Shown piece after piece: positions 10,856 to 21,818 of a DNA stretch of 64,000 nt (position 1 is its first letter; every line of letters starts with the position of its first letter). The DNA lies in contig OX439047.1 of NCBI GenBank assembly GCA_949317995.1, positions 48,867,505-48,931,504 of the forward strand, written 5' to 3'. A program made the position numbers and the translations under genes. Under the pieces are notes generated by a model that ran no database searches, was not told the DNA's origin, and saw only the letters and a list, made by a program, of their open reading frames with translations. Source of the stretch: Acholoe squamosa. Taxonomy: Eukaryota; Annelida; Polychaeta; Phyllodocida; Polynoidae.

Positions 10856-11810
10856 CTGAAGAGGGTCTAACTTTGCAGAGCTTGCAAAAATTAGACATCT
10901 TCTAACGGAGAAAGCTAGCATATCGATCTACAAATAGTGTATACTCCCTATATTTGACTATTGTTGCTTTATCACTGACTGTGCTAATGTAGCAGATATT
11001 GCAAGGTTACAAATGATACAAAACCAGGGATTAAGAATCTGTCTTAAGGTGAAAAAGAGACATGAAACTATTGTAAGGGTTTGTGGCCTTACGGACCTGG
11101 GGGGTTCGGGTCTTACGGTTCGGAAAGAAAGAGTAAGACAGTATTCCAAGTGTATGCCAACGGTTAGGTTTATTACTTAACGCACACTCACGGCTGCCGG
11201 ATGATATCAAAGAGGCAGCTAATATTAAAAGACAATGGTTTACATGGTGTGGAGGCCAGAAGGGCCTCTGACGTAGCGGCTGAGCCCTGGGCTTTATATA
11301 CGGACCCAGGTGTTCGTCGTCAGATGTCCCCACAGACCCGGATCGATGCTGCCACCTATCCGGAACCTGAGGAACGTCCGACGACTCGACTCACCCGCCA
11401 CGTCAGACGGTACCCAACTCCTATGGTTTAATAATGTGTACCTCTACACCATTGTAGGGCTGCATGCCAGATGTGAAGTACAAATACTGGAGGCACGGAG
11501 AAAGGATCTGCTCACTTCATTAATGTATAGGAAGGCTCAAAGACAGAAAATAGTCTTAGAGGAATTGTATACTCATACAGACAGGAGGACAAGACAGAAT
11601 GATAAGATAGTTTTCTTTGAAAGGCAGTAAAGACTTCAATCATTCAAAAAAAGTCCACTTTATAGAGGTATAAAATTGTGGAACGAATTGCCATGTGAGG
11701 TCCAGTATATATCAGTGAAGCAAAAATTCAAAAAAAGAGATCAAAAAGCGAAATGGTATAGATATGAAAGGTATGAAGGAGAAAGATATAAAAGAGATGA
11801 GAACTAGAAG
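10856..11810 (+). pseudogene. LINE A C-terminal region, split by a solo LTR
   Basis: The first half reads NFAELAKIRHLLTEKASISIYK, a TAG stop, then CILPIFDYCCFITDCAN and LQMIQNQGLRICLKVKKRHETI. After the LTR the frame resumes as VGLHARCEVQILEARRKDLL and later LYRGIKLWNELPCEVQ, the counterpart of the WYRGVALWNTLPEEIQ end of LINE B. Confidence 0.8.
11072..11448 (-). mobile_element. Solo LTR inserted in LINE A
   Basis: A 377-bp unit starting TGTAAGGG and ending CTCTACA (TG...CA), flanked by CTAT (11068-11071) and CCAT (11449-11452), a 4-bp target duplication with one change. Removing it plus one flank restores the LINE frame exactly (HETI-VGLHARC). Read on the minus strand it has TATATAAAG and an AATAAA, as an LTR should. 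Its ends resemble, but its body does not match, the LTRs at 40387 and 52862, so it is another family. Confidence 0.75.
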
Positions 11811-11830
11811 GCAGTAAACTCACTTAAGAT

Positions 11831-12641
11831 TAAAGACCTAATGAGTCAGTACCTCATACATTACCATTTAAAGCGAAACATGTGTTAACCTGTTCATTAT
11901 CATCAAATGTAAATAATTTCATCCCTGTTCATATTGTTTAAATAGAAATGTTCTTAAAGTGGCAAGCAGGTAAATTGAAATGACTATATATGTGATTAGA
12001 ATTATATTGTACTAGACATTTCTTGAAATCATACACAAACACAAGCTTTGTAAACCCATAGAAACACCATTGGATATGCTATATAGTAATTTACTGGAAT
12101 TACCGACATACCAACATGATGCCAATTTGCTTTTTGTGAAACTGTTTTTATATCTATTCCACAAAACAAATGTATCCAATCTTTTATATCCTGTCTTCAT
12201 ATTGTAACAGAAAGTCGCCATGTGCAGTTACAATAAATGCCTATTTTATAGGACATAAAAAAAATAACAACTGGTATACATAAAGTTCAGCATACTATCA
12301 CTTCACCTGGCTCTATCATGTATGTTAAACCATAGAATGGTTAAATGCTTACAGGGGTCTGTTACTCAGAAGTACTCAAATATTAAGGTATCCGCATTAA
12401 CTCTTCTGTGGTTGCTGGTGTGAGTAGAAGGAAGCACCTGTGATCTTAGGAGACCTCATATACTATTTGGCTCCAGGATCGTATCGTCATACTTTAACAT
12501 AATTCTAGTTTTAATTCCTCTGGTGACTTAGTGGTGGGAAGAGTGCTTCTGGCACGATGGCTGGGCCAACCCACGTCCGTGGTCTATAGGATATTATGAT
12601 AATAATTACAGTTATTTTACATCAGGTAAAAGTAACTTAAC
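11831..12641. other. MMP intron 4 sequence without gene
   Basis: AT-rich. It may include the LINE A 3' tail, with a short A run near 12250-12265. No coding or RNA gene seen. Confidence 0.5.
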
Positions 12642-14091
12642 AATTATTACCATTAGATATCCGTTTATCGACCACTGACATTGTGGGTAGCTACTTCAAC
12701 TTGTTTGTGAAATTAAAACTCAGGTGGGAGCTTTGCCATCTAAATATGTTTTATTATATGTTAGCAAAACTACAGTCATCACTTTATATGTAGATAAAAC
12801 ATATATAATAGGTCAGGAACTTTATGTTCTGAGTAAACAGGAAAAATGTTATACATTGTGTAGACATTGTATGACATAACAGTGTTATTTCAATGACTGT
12901 AGGGGTAATGTACCCCCCCCCCTTTTTCCTGAAGTGAAAATAGTTTACAGCTATCTTGCTGTAATAGCCTCAGCACTCATCGTGCCTGTAACTGTTTTGG
13001 AGGCTGAAGGTCGCCAAAACTTACCATGTGTAAAGGATATAACTGATACACAACATAACCTAAGCTAATACTTGGATATAAGTGACTAAATAGGCTTATG
13101 AAGATATTTCTACCCTATAATGAATTCATCTGCAGATGAATTTGTTTGCAAACAAGTGTATGAGTGTTTATGCATCATAGATCCTGCAGGAATGGGATAA
13201 AGTCTGTAGGTTACAGGACAGGTGGTACATTCAAGGGTCTATTATAGAACTGAGCAAAGGTGGTTTCATTTGACCAGCCTGCTGATCTGAGGATCTTATG
13301 TACCAGGACTTGTTTTCTTGCTGCAGCTGATGTTGATGCATGCCGAGCAGAGTAAGCTGTATACTGCTCATCTACTCCAGCATCCTTCAGTGCTGATTTT
13401 ACTTGTCTGGATATTGTCTTTACACTAGCCCTGGAGGTGGGCAGTTTCACTGTTGAAAAGACAAATGGCATAGCAGATTGTGACCTTTGGTCAGCAATCT
13501 ATGCCCTAGGATGGGAATAGACACACAGCCTTTCATCTTCTCTCCTTTGAAAGTACATGAACAGTGCCTTGTCAGTTGGATTGTTCGTTTTTGTGCGAAG
13601 TGAGTATGTAATCTTGACTGAGTGGTCAGTCCACTCACAGTCTCCTCTGAGCATAAGGTGCAGGGCCTGCAGTCTTTGTCTAGTGGCTAGTAAGATCAGT
13701 AACATAGTACGTCTGGTAAGTTTCTCATAGTCTAGTCCCAGTATGTAACCCCAGTTCTGCATTGTTAATAATGCTGGCTGTGGGTCCCACACAAATTCCA
13801 TTGACTTCACTTGTCACCAGATGTCCTTGTTGGGACACTGTGACGTTATCTGTCTTAAGAATCCGACAAATGTCGGATGCTGCCACCTGGTGGCAAGTCA
13901 CATCCCCCTTCTGGGGGCAGCCAAGCTGCTCATGGTGCCCCATGTGTTGCTCAGGCGTGCGCGTGGCCCGGTATCCTCGGCCCCCTGCCAGGAGTGTCGG
14001 CATCTGGTCCTGCCAGCATGCCCACGTCCCGGCATCTTCAAGTGACCCACAATGTCAGTGGTCGATAAACGGATATCTAATGGTAATAATT
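12642..14091 (-). mobile_element. Tyrosine-recombinase element remnant with perfect 47-bp inverted ends
   Basis: 12642-12688 and 14045-14091 are exact reverse complements (AATTATTACC...TTGTGGGT). Between them lies a minus-strand tyrosine recombinase fragment. Known recombinase elements with inverted ends are DIRS-like retrotransposons, which also carry RT and RNase H; there is no room for those here (1450 bp), so this is a deleted derivative or a different type. It sits in MMP intron 4. Confidence 0.7.
13211..13810 (-). pseudogene. Tyrosine recombinase (DIRS/Crypton-type) fragment
   Basis: One reading frame with one internal stop (TAG after YSHPRA at about 13499). The N-terminal part has LTRRTMLLILLATRQRLQAL, matching the catalytic Arg region (ATRQR), and the C-terminal part has YTAYSARHASTSAAARKQ (box II, R-x-x) and ILRSAGWSNETTFAQFYNRP (W and the nucleophilic Tyr region). 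This is the pattern of DIRS and Crypton recombinases. Start uncertain; likely inactive because of the stop and the short length. Confidence 0.8.
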
Positions 14092-14424
14092 AACATATTA
14101 TGTGACAAAGGGCATTGGGTAGGGCCCCGTAAATACTGCGCCTGTGTGTCCCTACCATTTTTCTTGTTATAGGTTTATTTTCCCATTCTCCTACACTCTC
14201 AGCCCCAATTTTAAATAGGCTATAAAGACCACTGTAGTGGGTACAGGGCAACCCACTGTTGGGTCATTGGATTTGTACTGACAGCAACTACCACTGTTAT
14301 CCAAAAATAGGAGCAATCTACTGTTAAATGCTTGCCCCGGTCTGACAGTATATGTGGCATCTGAGGTTATGTGACATATTGGAGGGCGTTATGTCCATAG
14401 CCTCCGGGAGCTTATTCAGTTCTA

Positions 14425-14525
14425 AAGGATTCGGATTCATTATCGTATTTGAATGTGAATGGGTGTAATTCGTGTGCAAAAACCTATACCACTAGGCCAT
14501 ATGGCCTGTTCCTGATGTTTTAGCC
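14425..14525 (-). repeat. tRNA-derived SINE remnant, second copy
   Basis: Same family as the copy at 6770-6885, more decayed in the B box. It lies just downstream of MMP exon 4 in the direction of transcription. Confidence 0.45.
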
Positions 14526-14543
14526 TTGTGGATAATAACTTAC

Positions 14544-14650
14544 ATCAAATGCCTGTCGGAGAATGGCATCCACTGTTTGTGCGGGGATCCTAGTTGTGGT
14601 TTGAGTAGTCTTCAGTTGATATGTCAAGGTGGATCGCGGCCATTTACTTC
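14544..14650 (-). CDS. MMP exon 4: start of the catalytic domain
   Basis: Acceptor TTTTAATAG, 107 bases, donor TTTGAT|GTAAGT; phase 1 in, phase 0 out. The translation SKWPRSTLTYQLKTT followed by IPAQTVDAILRQAFD matches the first strand and first helix of MMP catalytic domains (W.+..LTY.+ then ..+A+..AF). It is too short to stand out as an open reading frame; I placed it by phase and by its position between the furin site and the next catalytic exon. Confidence 0.85.
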
Positions 14651-15350
14651 CTATTAAAATGACAAATGTTTCGACGTTAGATACCCATAGTGGCCATCAT
14701 TACAAGAAGGCATTTCTCAAGATTGTACGACTAGCCCCCTTTACATTGTAGTGAGATCCATCACTACCCTACCAAACCCCCAAGTAATTACTACATTAAG
14801 TGCTGATCGTACAGAGCAGTCGTTCCCTACGATCACCCATTCTGCTTTTGAGGGTTTCAAGTTGTAGTGGCTGTGTTCTGTCGTACAATGTTGAGAAATG
14901 CCTTCCTGCAATTGTTTTGGTCCAATGGTTGAAGTAAAGGTAGCCTACACTCAACATTACCTCCCAACACGTTTGCACATGAGTACATGAGATCTCAATA
15001 ACAATTCTACATAGATCTTCAAAACCGGATGATCCGCATTCATGAACAACCACCCTATTGTACGGGCACAAGATGGTCATCTAGAAAGCTAAGGTTTCTA
15101 AAGAATTAACGAGCACATCAGAAAACCATAGTTTGGGGAATTTCTTCATTTTTTTGTAATCATTTCTTTTTCCCCATTTTAATTATGTTCATCATCAAAT
15201 TAAAAGCGTATTGGTTCAGATAATCAAATAGAGAATTGAGGCAATCGATACTTGTTGAAATCACGCAAAAATATGTCATCTATACAGTAAACAAAATTGA
15301 TTGAATGTGAAGCACAGCCAAAACATTCACTACGTTTCATATCATAGCAC

Positions 15351-15436
<86 letters not shown>

Positions 15437-15591
15437 GTACAGTCCACTTTATAATCACTGTGAACGACTTTACCTGTAGGCGCCTGGTGAGCAAAAGTAA
15501 GGAATGAAAATAAATACCTTCGTCAAATTTCCCGGCACTGCAGCAGAAAGGCTATGTATACATGCATAGTACAGAAAACAGGAAAACATAC
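14651..15591. other. MMP intron 3 content
   Basis: Carries a 25-bp inverted repeat with one mismatch (14707-14731 versus about 14883-14907, AAGGCATTTCTCAA) and the (TA)n tract at 15357-15433. No gene. Confidence 0.55.
15357..15433. repeat. (TA)n microsatellite
   Basis: About 77 bp of uninterrupted TA, within MMP intron 3. Confidence 0.98.
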
Positions 15592-15693
15592 CATTGTGGA
15601 CATAGCGTTTCCGCCGAGTTATCCGGACTGCCAGGTCTGAATTACCACACCGCGGCTCCTGCATCTTCCGAATTGTCAGGTCGTCAAGTGCTC
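15592..15693 (-). CDS. MMP exon 3: cysteine switch and furin-type site
   Basis: Acceptor CTCTGTGACAG, 102 bases, donor CACAATG|GTATGT, phase 1 in and out. The translation reads ALDDLTIRKMQ, then EPRCGNSD (cysteine switch, Cys91 of the predicted protein), then RITRRKRYV. In MMPs this Cys binds the catalytic zinc in the zymogen. RRKR just after it is a furin-type cleavage site, known from the furin-activated MMP subgroups, so activation in the secretory pathway is likely. The switch has NSD where the usual motif is V/N-P-D, so the usual Pro is Ser here; the Arg and Cys are kept. Confidence 0.92.
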
Positions 15694-15893
15694 CTGTCAC
15701 AGAGGGGGAAGTCGTTATGTATGCGGTATTCAGGGAGAACAATGAATGTCTCATTCACAATATACATATAGAATACCGTATTGTTCATAAAGAAGATATT
15801 TCTTATGTATACAACATTTTAGATGCTTTGTAATTCATTTACCACAATATGCAGATATTTACACGTTAGATATTTATCAGTTCTTTATTCTGA

Positions 15894-16742
15894 TGCATTT
15901 AGGACTATATTGTGTATTGATGCATGAACCATTTAGGACCATATTGTGTATTGATGCATAAACCATTTAGGACCATATTGTGTATTGATGCATGAACCAT
16001 TTAGGACTATATTGTGTATTGATGCATGAACCATTTAGGACTATATTGTGTATTGATGCATGAACCATTAAGGACCATATTGTGTATTGATGCATGAACC
16101 ATTTAGGACCATATTGTGTATTGATGCATGAACCATTTAGGACCATATTGTGTATTGATGCATGAACCATTTAGGACTATATTGTGTATTGATGCATGGA
16201 CCATTTAGGACCATAATGTGTATTGATGCATGAACCATTTAGGACCATATTGTGTATTGATGCATGAACCATTTAGGACCATATTGTGTATTGATGCATG
16301 AACCATTTAGGACCATATTGTGTATTGATGCATGAACCATTTAGGACCATAGTCTGTATTGATGCATGAACCGTTTAGGACCATATTGTGTATTGATGCA
16401 TGAACCATTTAGGACCATATTGTGTATTGATGAATGAACCATTTAGGACCATATTGTGTATTAATGCATGAACCATTTAGGACCATATTGTGTATTGATG
16501 CATGAACCATTTAGGACTATATTGTGTATTGATGCATGAACCATTAAGGACCATATTGTGTATTGATGCATGAACCATTTAGGACCATATTGTGTATTGA
16601 TGCATGAACCATTTAGGACCATATTGTGTATTGATGCATGAACCATTAAGGACCATATTGTGTATTGATGCATGAACCATTTAGGACCATATTGTGTATT
16701 GATGCATGAACCATTTAGGACCATATTGTGTATTGATGCATG
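15894..16742. repeat. 34-bp minisatellite in MMP intron 2
   Basis: About 25 head-to-tail copies of a 34-bp unit (GAACCATTTAGGACCATATT then GTGTATTGATGCAT), very homogeneous, with rare variants (ACTATATT, ATTAAGG). Long open frames on the minus strand are an effect of the repeat (34 codons per three units). Confidence 0.97.
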
Positions 16743-16939
16743 CTGCTATTTGGGCGTCATGACACACTTATGCAGCCCTGGTGAGTAATTCACCAAGGCT
16801 GCATGCATCATGCCAAAACCTGCCGATACATCCCCCAATGATCGTCATGATGCACTAAAGCAGTCCAGGTGAGTAGAATTATAAGCACAGCATAGAGGCA
16901 TCATGACAACAAAGGGCAATTTAGATTATGAATTAGGGT

Positions 16940-17172
16940 ATAACGTGGCTCTTAAAGAGCTAATCAGTTAATCATAGACAGATAAACGTTACCTGTGACA
17001 GGGAGGTTAAAGAGCTAATCAGTTAATCATAGACAGATAAACGTTACCTGTGACAGGGAGGTTAAAGAGCTAATCAGTTAATCATAGACAGATAAACGTT
17101 ACCTGTGACAGGGAGGTTAAAGAGCTAATCAGTTAATCATAGACAGATAAACGTTACCTGTGACAGGGAGGC
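16940..17172. repeat. 55-bp tandem repeat that includes an exon end and splice donor
   Basis: Four copies of a 55-bp unit (GTTAAAGAGCTAATCAGTTA ... ACGTTACCTGTGACAGGGAG), practically identical. On the minus strand each unit carries CTCCCTGTCACAG|GTAACG, the last bases of MMP exon 2 and its donor. Confidence 0.95.
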
Positions 17173-17269
17173 CAACAAAACTCTGGAATTCACGGATAGC
17201 GGCAGGCAGGTTCCGAACACCTCGTGCTCTCCCATTCTTCTGGATGTAACCAAACTGCTCCAGGAAATT
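17158..17269 (-). CDS. MMP exon 2: propeptide (peptidoglycan-binding-like fold)
   Basis: Acceptor TTTCTTACAG, then 37 codons plus one base, then donor CACAG|GTAACG. The translation begins NFLEQFGYIQKNG and ends AAIREFQSFVGLPVTG, the pattern of the MMP prodomain (a Phe/Tyr-Gly-Tyr turn, then Ala-Ile..Phe-Gln.Phe.Gly-Leu..Thr-Gly). The prodomain helps hold the zymogen inactive. The last 14 bases of the exon together with the donor are copied three more times downstream in the adjacent 55-bp array, so up to four identical donors follow each other; only this one joins the exon body. Confidence 0.88.
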
Positions 17270-18200
17270 CTGTAAGAAACACAAATAAGTCACTCCGCTT
17301 ATTTGTTTCTAATAGGTCTATGATTTCCAGAGAAGTACATTTATAGTTTATGGTTGTGTTTTGCAGTACCACTATTGAATTATGCAAGAAACAATAATTT
17401 AGCAATATATTGCACATTAGCAATACGTTACATTAGCAACACAATACAGGCGTTTATTCCTGTTATACAAGTAAAATATTGAACCTACTATAATACGTCT
17501 GGAATAGTCATATTTCCTTCTAACAATAATAAATGCATGGCTATATAGAGAACAATTGACGGCGTTCTTTCTTTTGTCTTTCTTCCTTTTTCTTTTAGAT
17601 TGTCAAATATCTGCATCATTTTTAAATACATGTACATATCGTGTGTAAGTATATAACATTTTTATCACATGAACTCCGAATCGTGACGACATGTTTGTTG
17701 ATTTGACAGTTTGATGTTTGTTTTGGCTGTTCTGTTTATAGCTCGTGATAGCAGACACCTTACCTCACGAGTTGCTATAGATGGCCACATGGGTAAAATA
17801 TAGTCCCCCCATCCTAATTTCTATTTAATATATCTATCCATCATCACTGTTACAGACTCGGTTTGTTGTTGATATAATCTTGATTTATACACCCCCAGAT
17901 ATTATATGTGCATCTTATACACATGAAAACAAGAAATATAATCTAGTATTAGCATTTTTCATTAATCAGCTGAATGGGTTTCTGTCACAGTTACAGGCCT
18001 ATGTGGGATAACCTCGGTACCATTTAGTGGGGTCCTTGGGTAGGAACAGCCCCTTTTGGGGCTCTTATCTCTCAATCTCTCTCTCTCAATCTCAACCACT
18101 CGTATTACACAACTGCATTCTAGTCCCTTAACCAATCTTATCCCTCAAATACCGCACTTATCACTAAAATGATCTTATCCCTAAAACCCATTTAAGGTAA
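17270..18200. other. MMP intron 1, proximal part, no gene
   Basis: AT-rich sequence without coding signals. Confidence 0.5.
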
Positions 18201-18259
18201 CTGCATAGGAATTGCTTTCCTATTTGGGGCATGAGGTGTTTATCCTATAGCCCTATTGT

Positions 18260-18835
18260 GATATAAGGAATATAGGGTAACTCGCCCCTGACTCAACCAG
18301 TATATATTGTAGTTAAAGGTGTAAAGTCAACTGGGAGTCATGTGCTATCTGAAAGAAGTTAACCTAGGGTGATCGACTTAAGGTACTAAAATGTCTAGTA
18401 GTCGAGTCAGGGGCAAGTTACCCTATACTAATAATGACAGATGGAGGGAGGTAAGTTAGATAGTATATGGTAAGGGTATATGGGAGTAGGGGAGAAGGGG
18501 AATGGGGAAAGTGGGGAGTGTGTGGGGTTTGAAGCAGTAAATGAAGTCGCCGAGCCGTATCCAAACTCACAGTGCAGAAGGTACTAGGGTAACTGGCAGT
18601 TACCCCATACAACTTGAATGGTCATATAGCAACAAGTGTGAAAACATTTTGGCATTATATGGTGTTAATACACTATTCTGCTCCATAATAGTACTACAGA
18701 ATCATAGCTAGGGCATGGATACTTATGGGGACAAGACCTGGAGCTACTATATTACTAGGAATACATAGAAATCGTCCAAAACTGAAGGTTGGGTACTAGG
18801 GTAACTCCTAATGAAGTTGCCCTAGTACCTGTTAT
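18260..18835. repeat. Cluster of hairpin elements with TAGGGTAACT ends
   Basis: An inverted pair ATAGGGTAACT.GCCCCTGACTC at 18262-18298 and 18393-18426, and two more short palindromes built on ACTAGGGTAACT at about 18582-18608 and 18795-18832. They look like small MITEs of one family in MMP intron 1. Confidence 0.55.
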
Positions 18836-18955
18836 TGTAAACAAACCGAGTTATCCTACTGTTCTAGACAATTTCAGGCTACAGTTGTTAGTTCAGATTA
18901 TACCACGATTTCTGGGTTACTCAGTGCTTTTTGCTGGATATTCCCATGCAAATAC

Positions 18956-19781
18956 CTGTCGATATTGCACACCCTGTAGGCTGTAACATCAATTTTGTAA
19001 GGCGTGCGGTTATCCATGGATAACTCGCACGCCTCTCATGTCCCTCCATGTCATATGTTACATGTTAAAACCCACGAAATATTCAAGGCCAGGGTAGGGA
19101 TCGAACCTGCAGACTCACATCCCAAATCCAACTCCCTATGCACTGCGCCACAGGGACTGACGAGAAACGCTTGGTTCGAACCATGTCTGGATATGATTCA
19201 AAGCCCAGGAAGGCAACGACTGCGGGCTGTCAGCTACCATAACCGCGGGACGCACTCAAACATAGCCAAACCGAGAGGGGAGGACACGCGGTGGTCTAGT
19301 GGTTAGCGCTTTGCACTCAGCCGCCTGAGGTACGTGGATCGAGCCCCGGTCCGGTCTCATCTTTTTTTCGCCGTGTGTGCTGTCGCTGTCCGCTGCCGGG
19401 CGACGAGGTGTATTATACACAAACATAACTGCGAGAAGCATTCAAAGCTTTAGCTGTCCGCTGCCGGGCAACGAGGTGTATGTACCGATCGTGTACAAAC
19501 ACTATTTTTCGCCATGTGCCGCTGCCAAGCCTAGCCGAGACGGGCGCTGTCGCTGTCCGCTGCCGGGCAACGAGGAGGTGTATGTACCTGTGTACACACA
19601 CTATGGCTGGCTTCGAGTCCCGGGGAGGGGGAATAATTTTTGTTTTCAACTTGAATTTATTGGTATTCGATTGATTATTTATTGGTTTCGTGGTATAAAA
19701 TAAGTAGTCAATGGATAATTCATGACTCGTGTGTGTTCACTAACACACACTCATCATGAATTATCCATTGATTACTTGTTC
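18956..19781 (+). mobile_element. Composite tRNA-SINE/hairpin element, copy 1
   Basis: Begins near CTGTCGATATTGCACACC, followed by a palindrome (GGCGTGCGGTTATCC/GGATAACTCGCACGCC), then a minus-strand tRNA-like unit (B box GGTTCGATCCC, A box TGGCGCAGTGCATAGG, 19084-19162), a plus-strand tRNA-like unit (TGGTCTAGTGGTTAGCGC, GGATCGAGCCC, 19268-19345), short GC-rich repeats (GCTGCCGGGC.ACGAGGTGTA), and a terminal hairpin GTCAATGGATAATTCATGA...TCATGAATTATCCATTGA at 19707-19773. The inverted relative is at 30200-31120. Confidence 0.7.
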
Positions 19782-20057
19782 ATGATTGTTCATGTTACAC
19801 ACCACATCTACCCAACTTAGTATTAGCCAAATCAGCAGATATACTGTGTAACCTCCCCTTTTATTTCTCTATACTACAGTATAGGATCTGCCTTTACCTA
19901 TTCATGTAGTGCCTTCTGCACTGTCCAAATTGCCAGTATGCCCTTACCCCACACCTGATAATATTATTGGTCTCTCCTAGATGGAAGCCAATGTCAGCCA
20001 CTTTGTAGACATGTCTGCGTCTCCTATAGTGACATTGCTCATGTCTCACACAGAGTA

Positions 20058-20169
<112 letters not shown>

Positions 20170-20415
20170 CTTATGTAACTGTTTGTTTGGCTATCAAGTC
20201 TAGTAATATCATTGCTTGCACAACTTGTGTGCTTTACATTATCGTTATGTGGAAGGTTCATCAGACTTCATAAAACGATGTCATTTGGATGAGTTGTGCT
20301 TGAATGGATGCTGCTAGTTTGTCAATTTCTGAGATATTGAGTTTCTGTCACTGTACTCCCTACCCTACTCCTTCCTTCCCAACACATCCCCAACATGGCC
20401 TATTCTCCTACTCAC

Positions 20416-20529
20416 CACAGCTGTGTCGTTCTGTGTGCCTCCACCCTGTCCGTGCGTCACGTGTATGTCTGTCACCAATAATAAATAACACAAAGTGACC
20501 CCAAGCCATGACATGATACCAGTCTCCAT
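20416..20529 (-). CDS. MMP exon 1: signal peptide
   Basis: Coding part of the first exon. The ATG at 20529 (a second in-frame ATG lies at 20514) opens a typical secretion signal: a short polar start, then a hydrophobic core (WLGVTLCYLLLV), then a polar stretch with a likely cleavage near THG-Q. The exon ends in phase 0 at GCTGTG|GTGAGT, a strong donor, which fits the phase-0 start of the next exon. The reading frame stays open upstream to another ATG at 20586, so the exact start and the 5' UTR are uncertain. The assignment to the MMP gene rests on strand, order, phase and the expected architecture (signal peptide just before the propeptide), not on sequence identity. Confidence 0.7.
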
Positions 20530-20589
20530 GCGAGTGCCACTCCTAATCCACAATGGACTCGATAGCATTAAAGGTATATCCTGCATCTG

Positions 20590-21670
20590 TTAGTGTGGGT
20601 AAACTTTAAAGTTGTAAAAAGTATTCATGGTTAAGTTTATTGATGGTTTTGACAAAGCTCCTCTCGGATTACTAGGCCTTCTAGGCAAGATGATTATTGG
20701 GAAGTTATGTCCCAGTTTAGCTTTTCATGGGAAATTGGTGATTCTTTTAAAAGTGTGAAATTGACAATGATGAGGTCTTGTCAGCAGTGTCTGGGTCCTG
20801 GGACGGCTTGGTGCCAATTATACGTGCATGCATAGAATCCCTGTCTGAAGACGAGTACGCAAATGTCTGTATCCAGCTACCTGTCAATTAAGTCCGCGGA
20901 TGTAGTGAATCTCACCAAGTGCGTTATTGTTAGCAGTTGTCTTCATCCAGGAGTTATGTCTCACCATGTCCTACCTGGTCCCCCTACCTATATAACTCTA
21001 GGTAACAGGTACAACACGCCACAGTGCAAACAAATGGGGTGCAACCAGGAGGGGGCCATGCTAAGCCTGATATTTACCCCTCAGCCAGCCTCTTCACCTG
21101 CCTAGATTATCGTGAGATCCTTATGCCCTGCTTACAAAGTTGGGTCATGTACATGACTCCCTTTTTATGCCCTTTGTACAGCACAGCTATGTCAGTACTG
21201 TTAAATTAAATGAAGATTTATAATTACCCAGAAAATCGGTGTCATTATGAGTCACACTGGGGTTGTATATTATAGAAAAGTGCCACCATGATGTGTGACT
21301 GATGACACATGCTGATGCATACTGACATGTGTGTCATGACGCATCCTCACCCATACTGACACATGCATTAGGGCACAGTCTCACCCCCATTTACAGATAA
21401 CATACGTCAAGCTGTAATCCAACTAGACAAAACAATTATTTTGTTCTTTTATTCGTTTTCTTTGGTTAGCAGCGTTAAGGGTATGTGGTTAGTTTGTCAT
21501 AAGTCGGATCCTAGCTCCTAAATATACTAACTAAGTACCACAATGATAATAATCAACTTTCAAAGAAATCATACAGATTCTAGAAGATTCCTTCTAGAGC
21601 AGCCTCTATAAGTAGCCGTCAATTTGCTAATATTGAAAAGATACCCATTCAAAGCCTAGAGTCCTACCAG
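20590..21670. other. Upstream flank of the MMP gene, no gene seen
   Basis: Holds whatever promoter the MMP gene has, but I cannot identify a TATA box or start site. No coding frame with support. Confidence 0.4.
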
Positions 21671-21818
21671 AACTGTAGGTGTAGTCCGTGGTCTCTATAA
21701 GGGCGAATGCACAATACTATATCGAAACTTTAATGAAGACAGATTTAGAATTTTTTTAGAATCATGTGACTGGAAACCCTATTATAATATTACTGATGAT
21801 CCTGATATATTATGGGAT

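Larger units (their letters stand above)
7290..11830 (+). mobile_element. LINE A (CR1/Jockey-type), broken and interrupted
   Basis: A non-LTR retrotransposon in reverse orientation within MMP intron 4. Pieces of one ORF2 can be followed in order: endonuclease (GGGVLCY-like start, GDLNID, ISDHLPVF), linker, reverse transcriptase (WRPMSILPLVGK, FGIPQGSVLGPLLF, YADN) and the C-terminal region (LPIFDYCCF, LQMIQNQGLRICL). It is interrupted by an inverted-repeat element at 8260-8998, a second at 9369-9670, unrelated sequence at about 10290-10855, and a solo LTR at 11072-11448. Stops and frameshifts make it inactive. It is related to LINE B at 21.7-24.4 kb. Confidence 0.88.

Noticed and set aside
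13762..14172. 136-codon plus-strand frame with Cys-rich sequence
   Set aside because: Opposite the tyrosine recombinase element and running across its right inverted end; no family features.
15894..16742. Regular 34-bp array that could be mistaken for a CRISPR array or for a protein of 34-residue repeats
   Set aside because: Units are contiguous with no unique spacers, no cas genes exist in an animal genome, and the open frames are a by-product of the period.
19377..19703. Open frames in both strands of the SINE/hairpin element
   Set aside because: They come from short GC-rich repeats (GCTGCCGGGC) and carry no protein motif.
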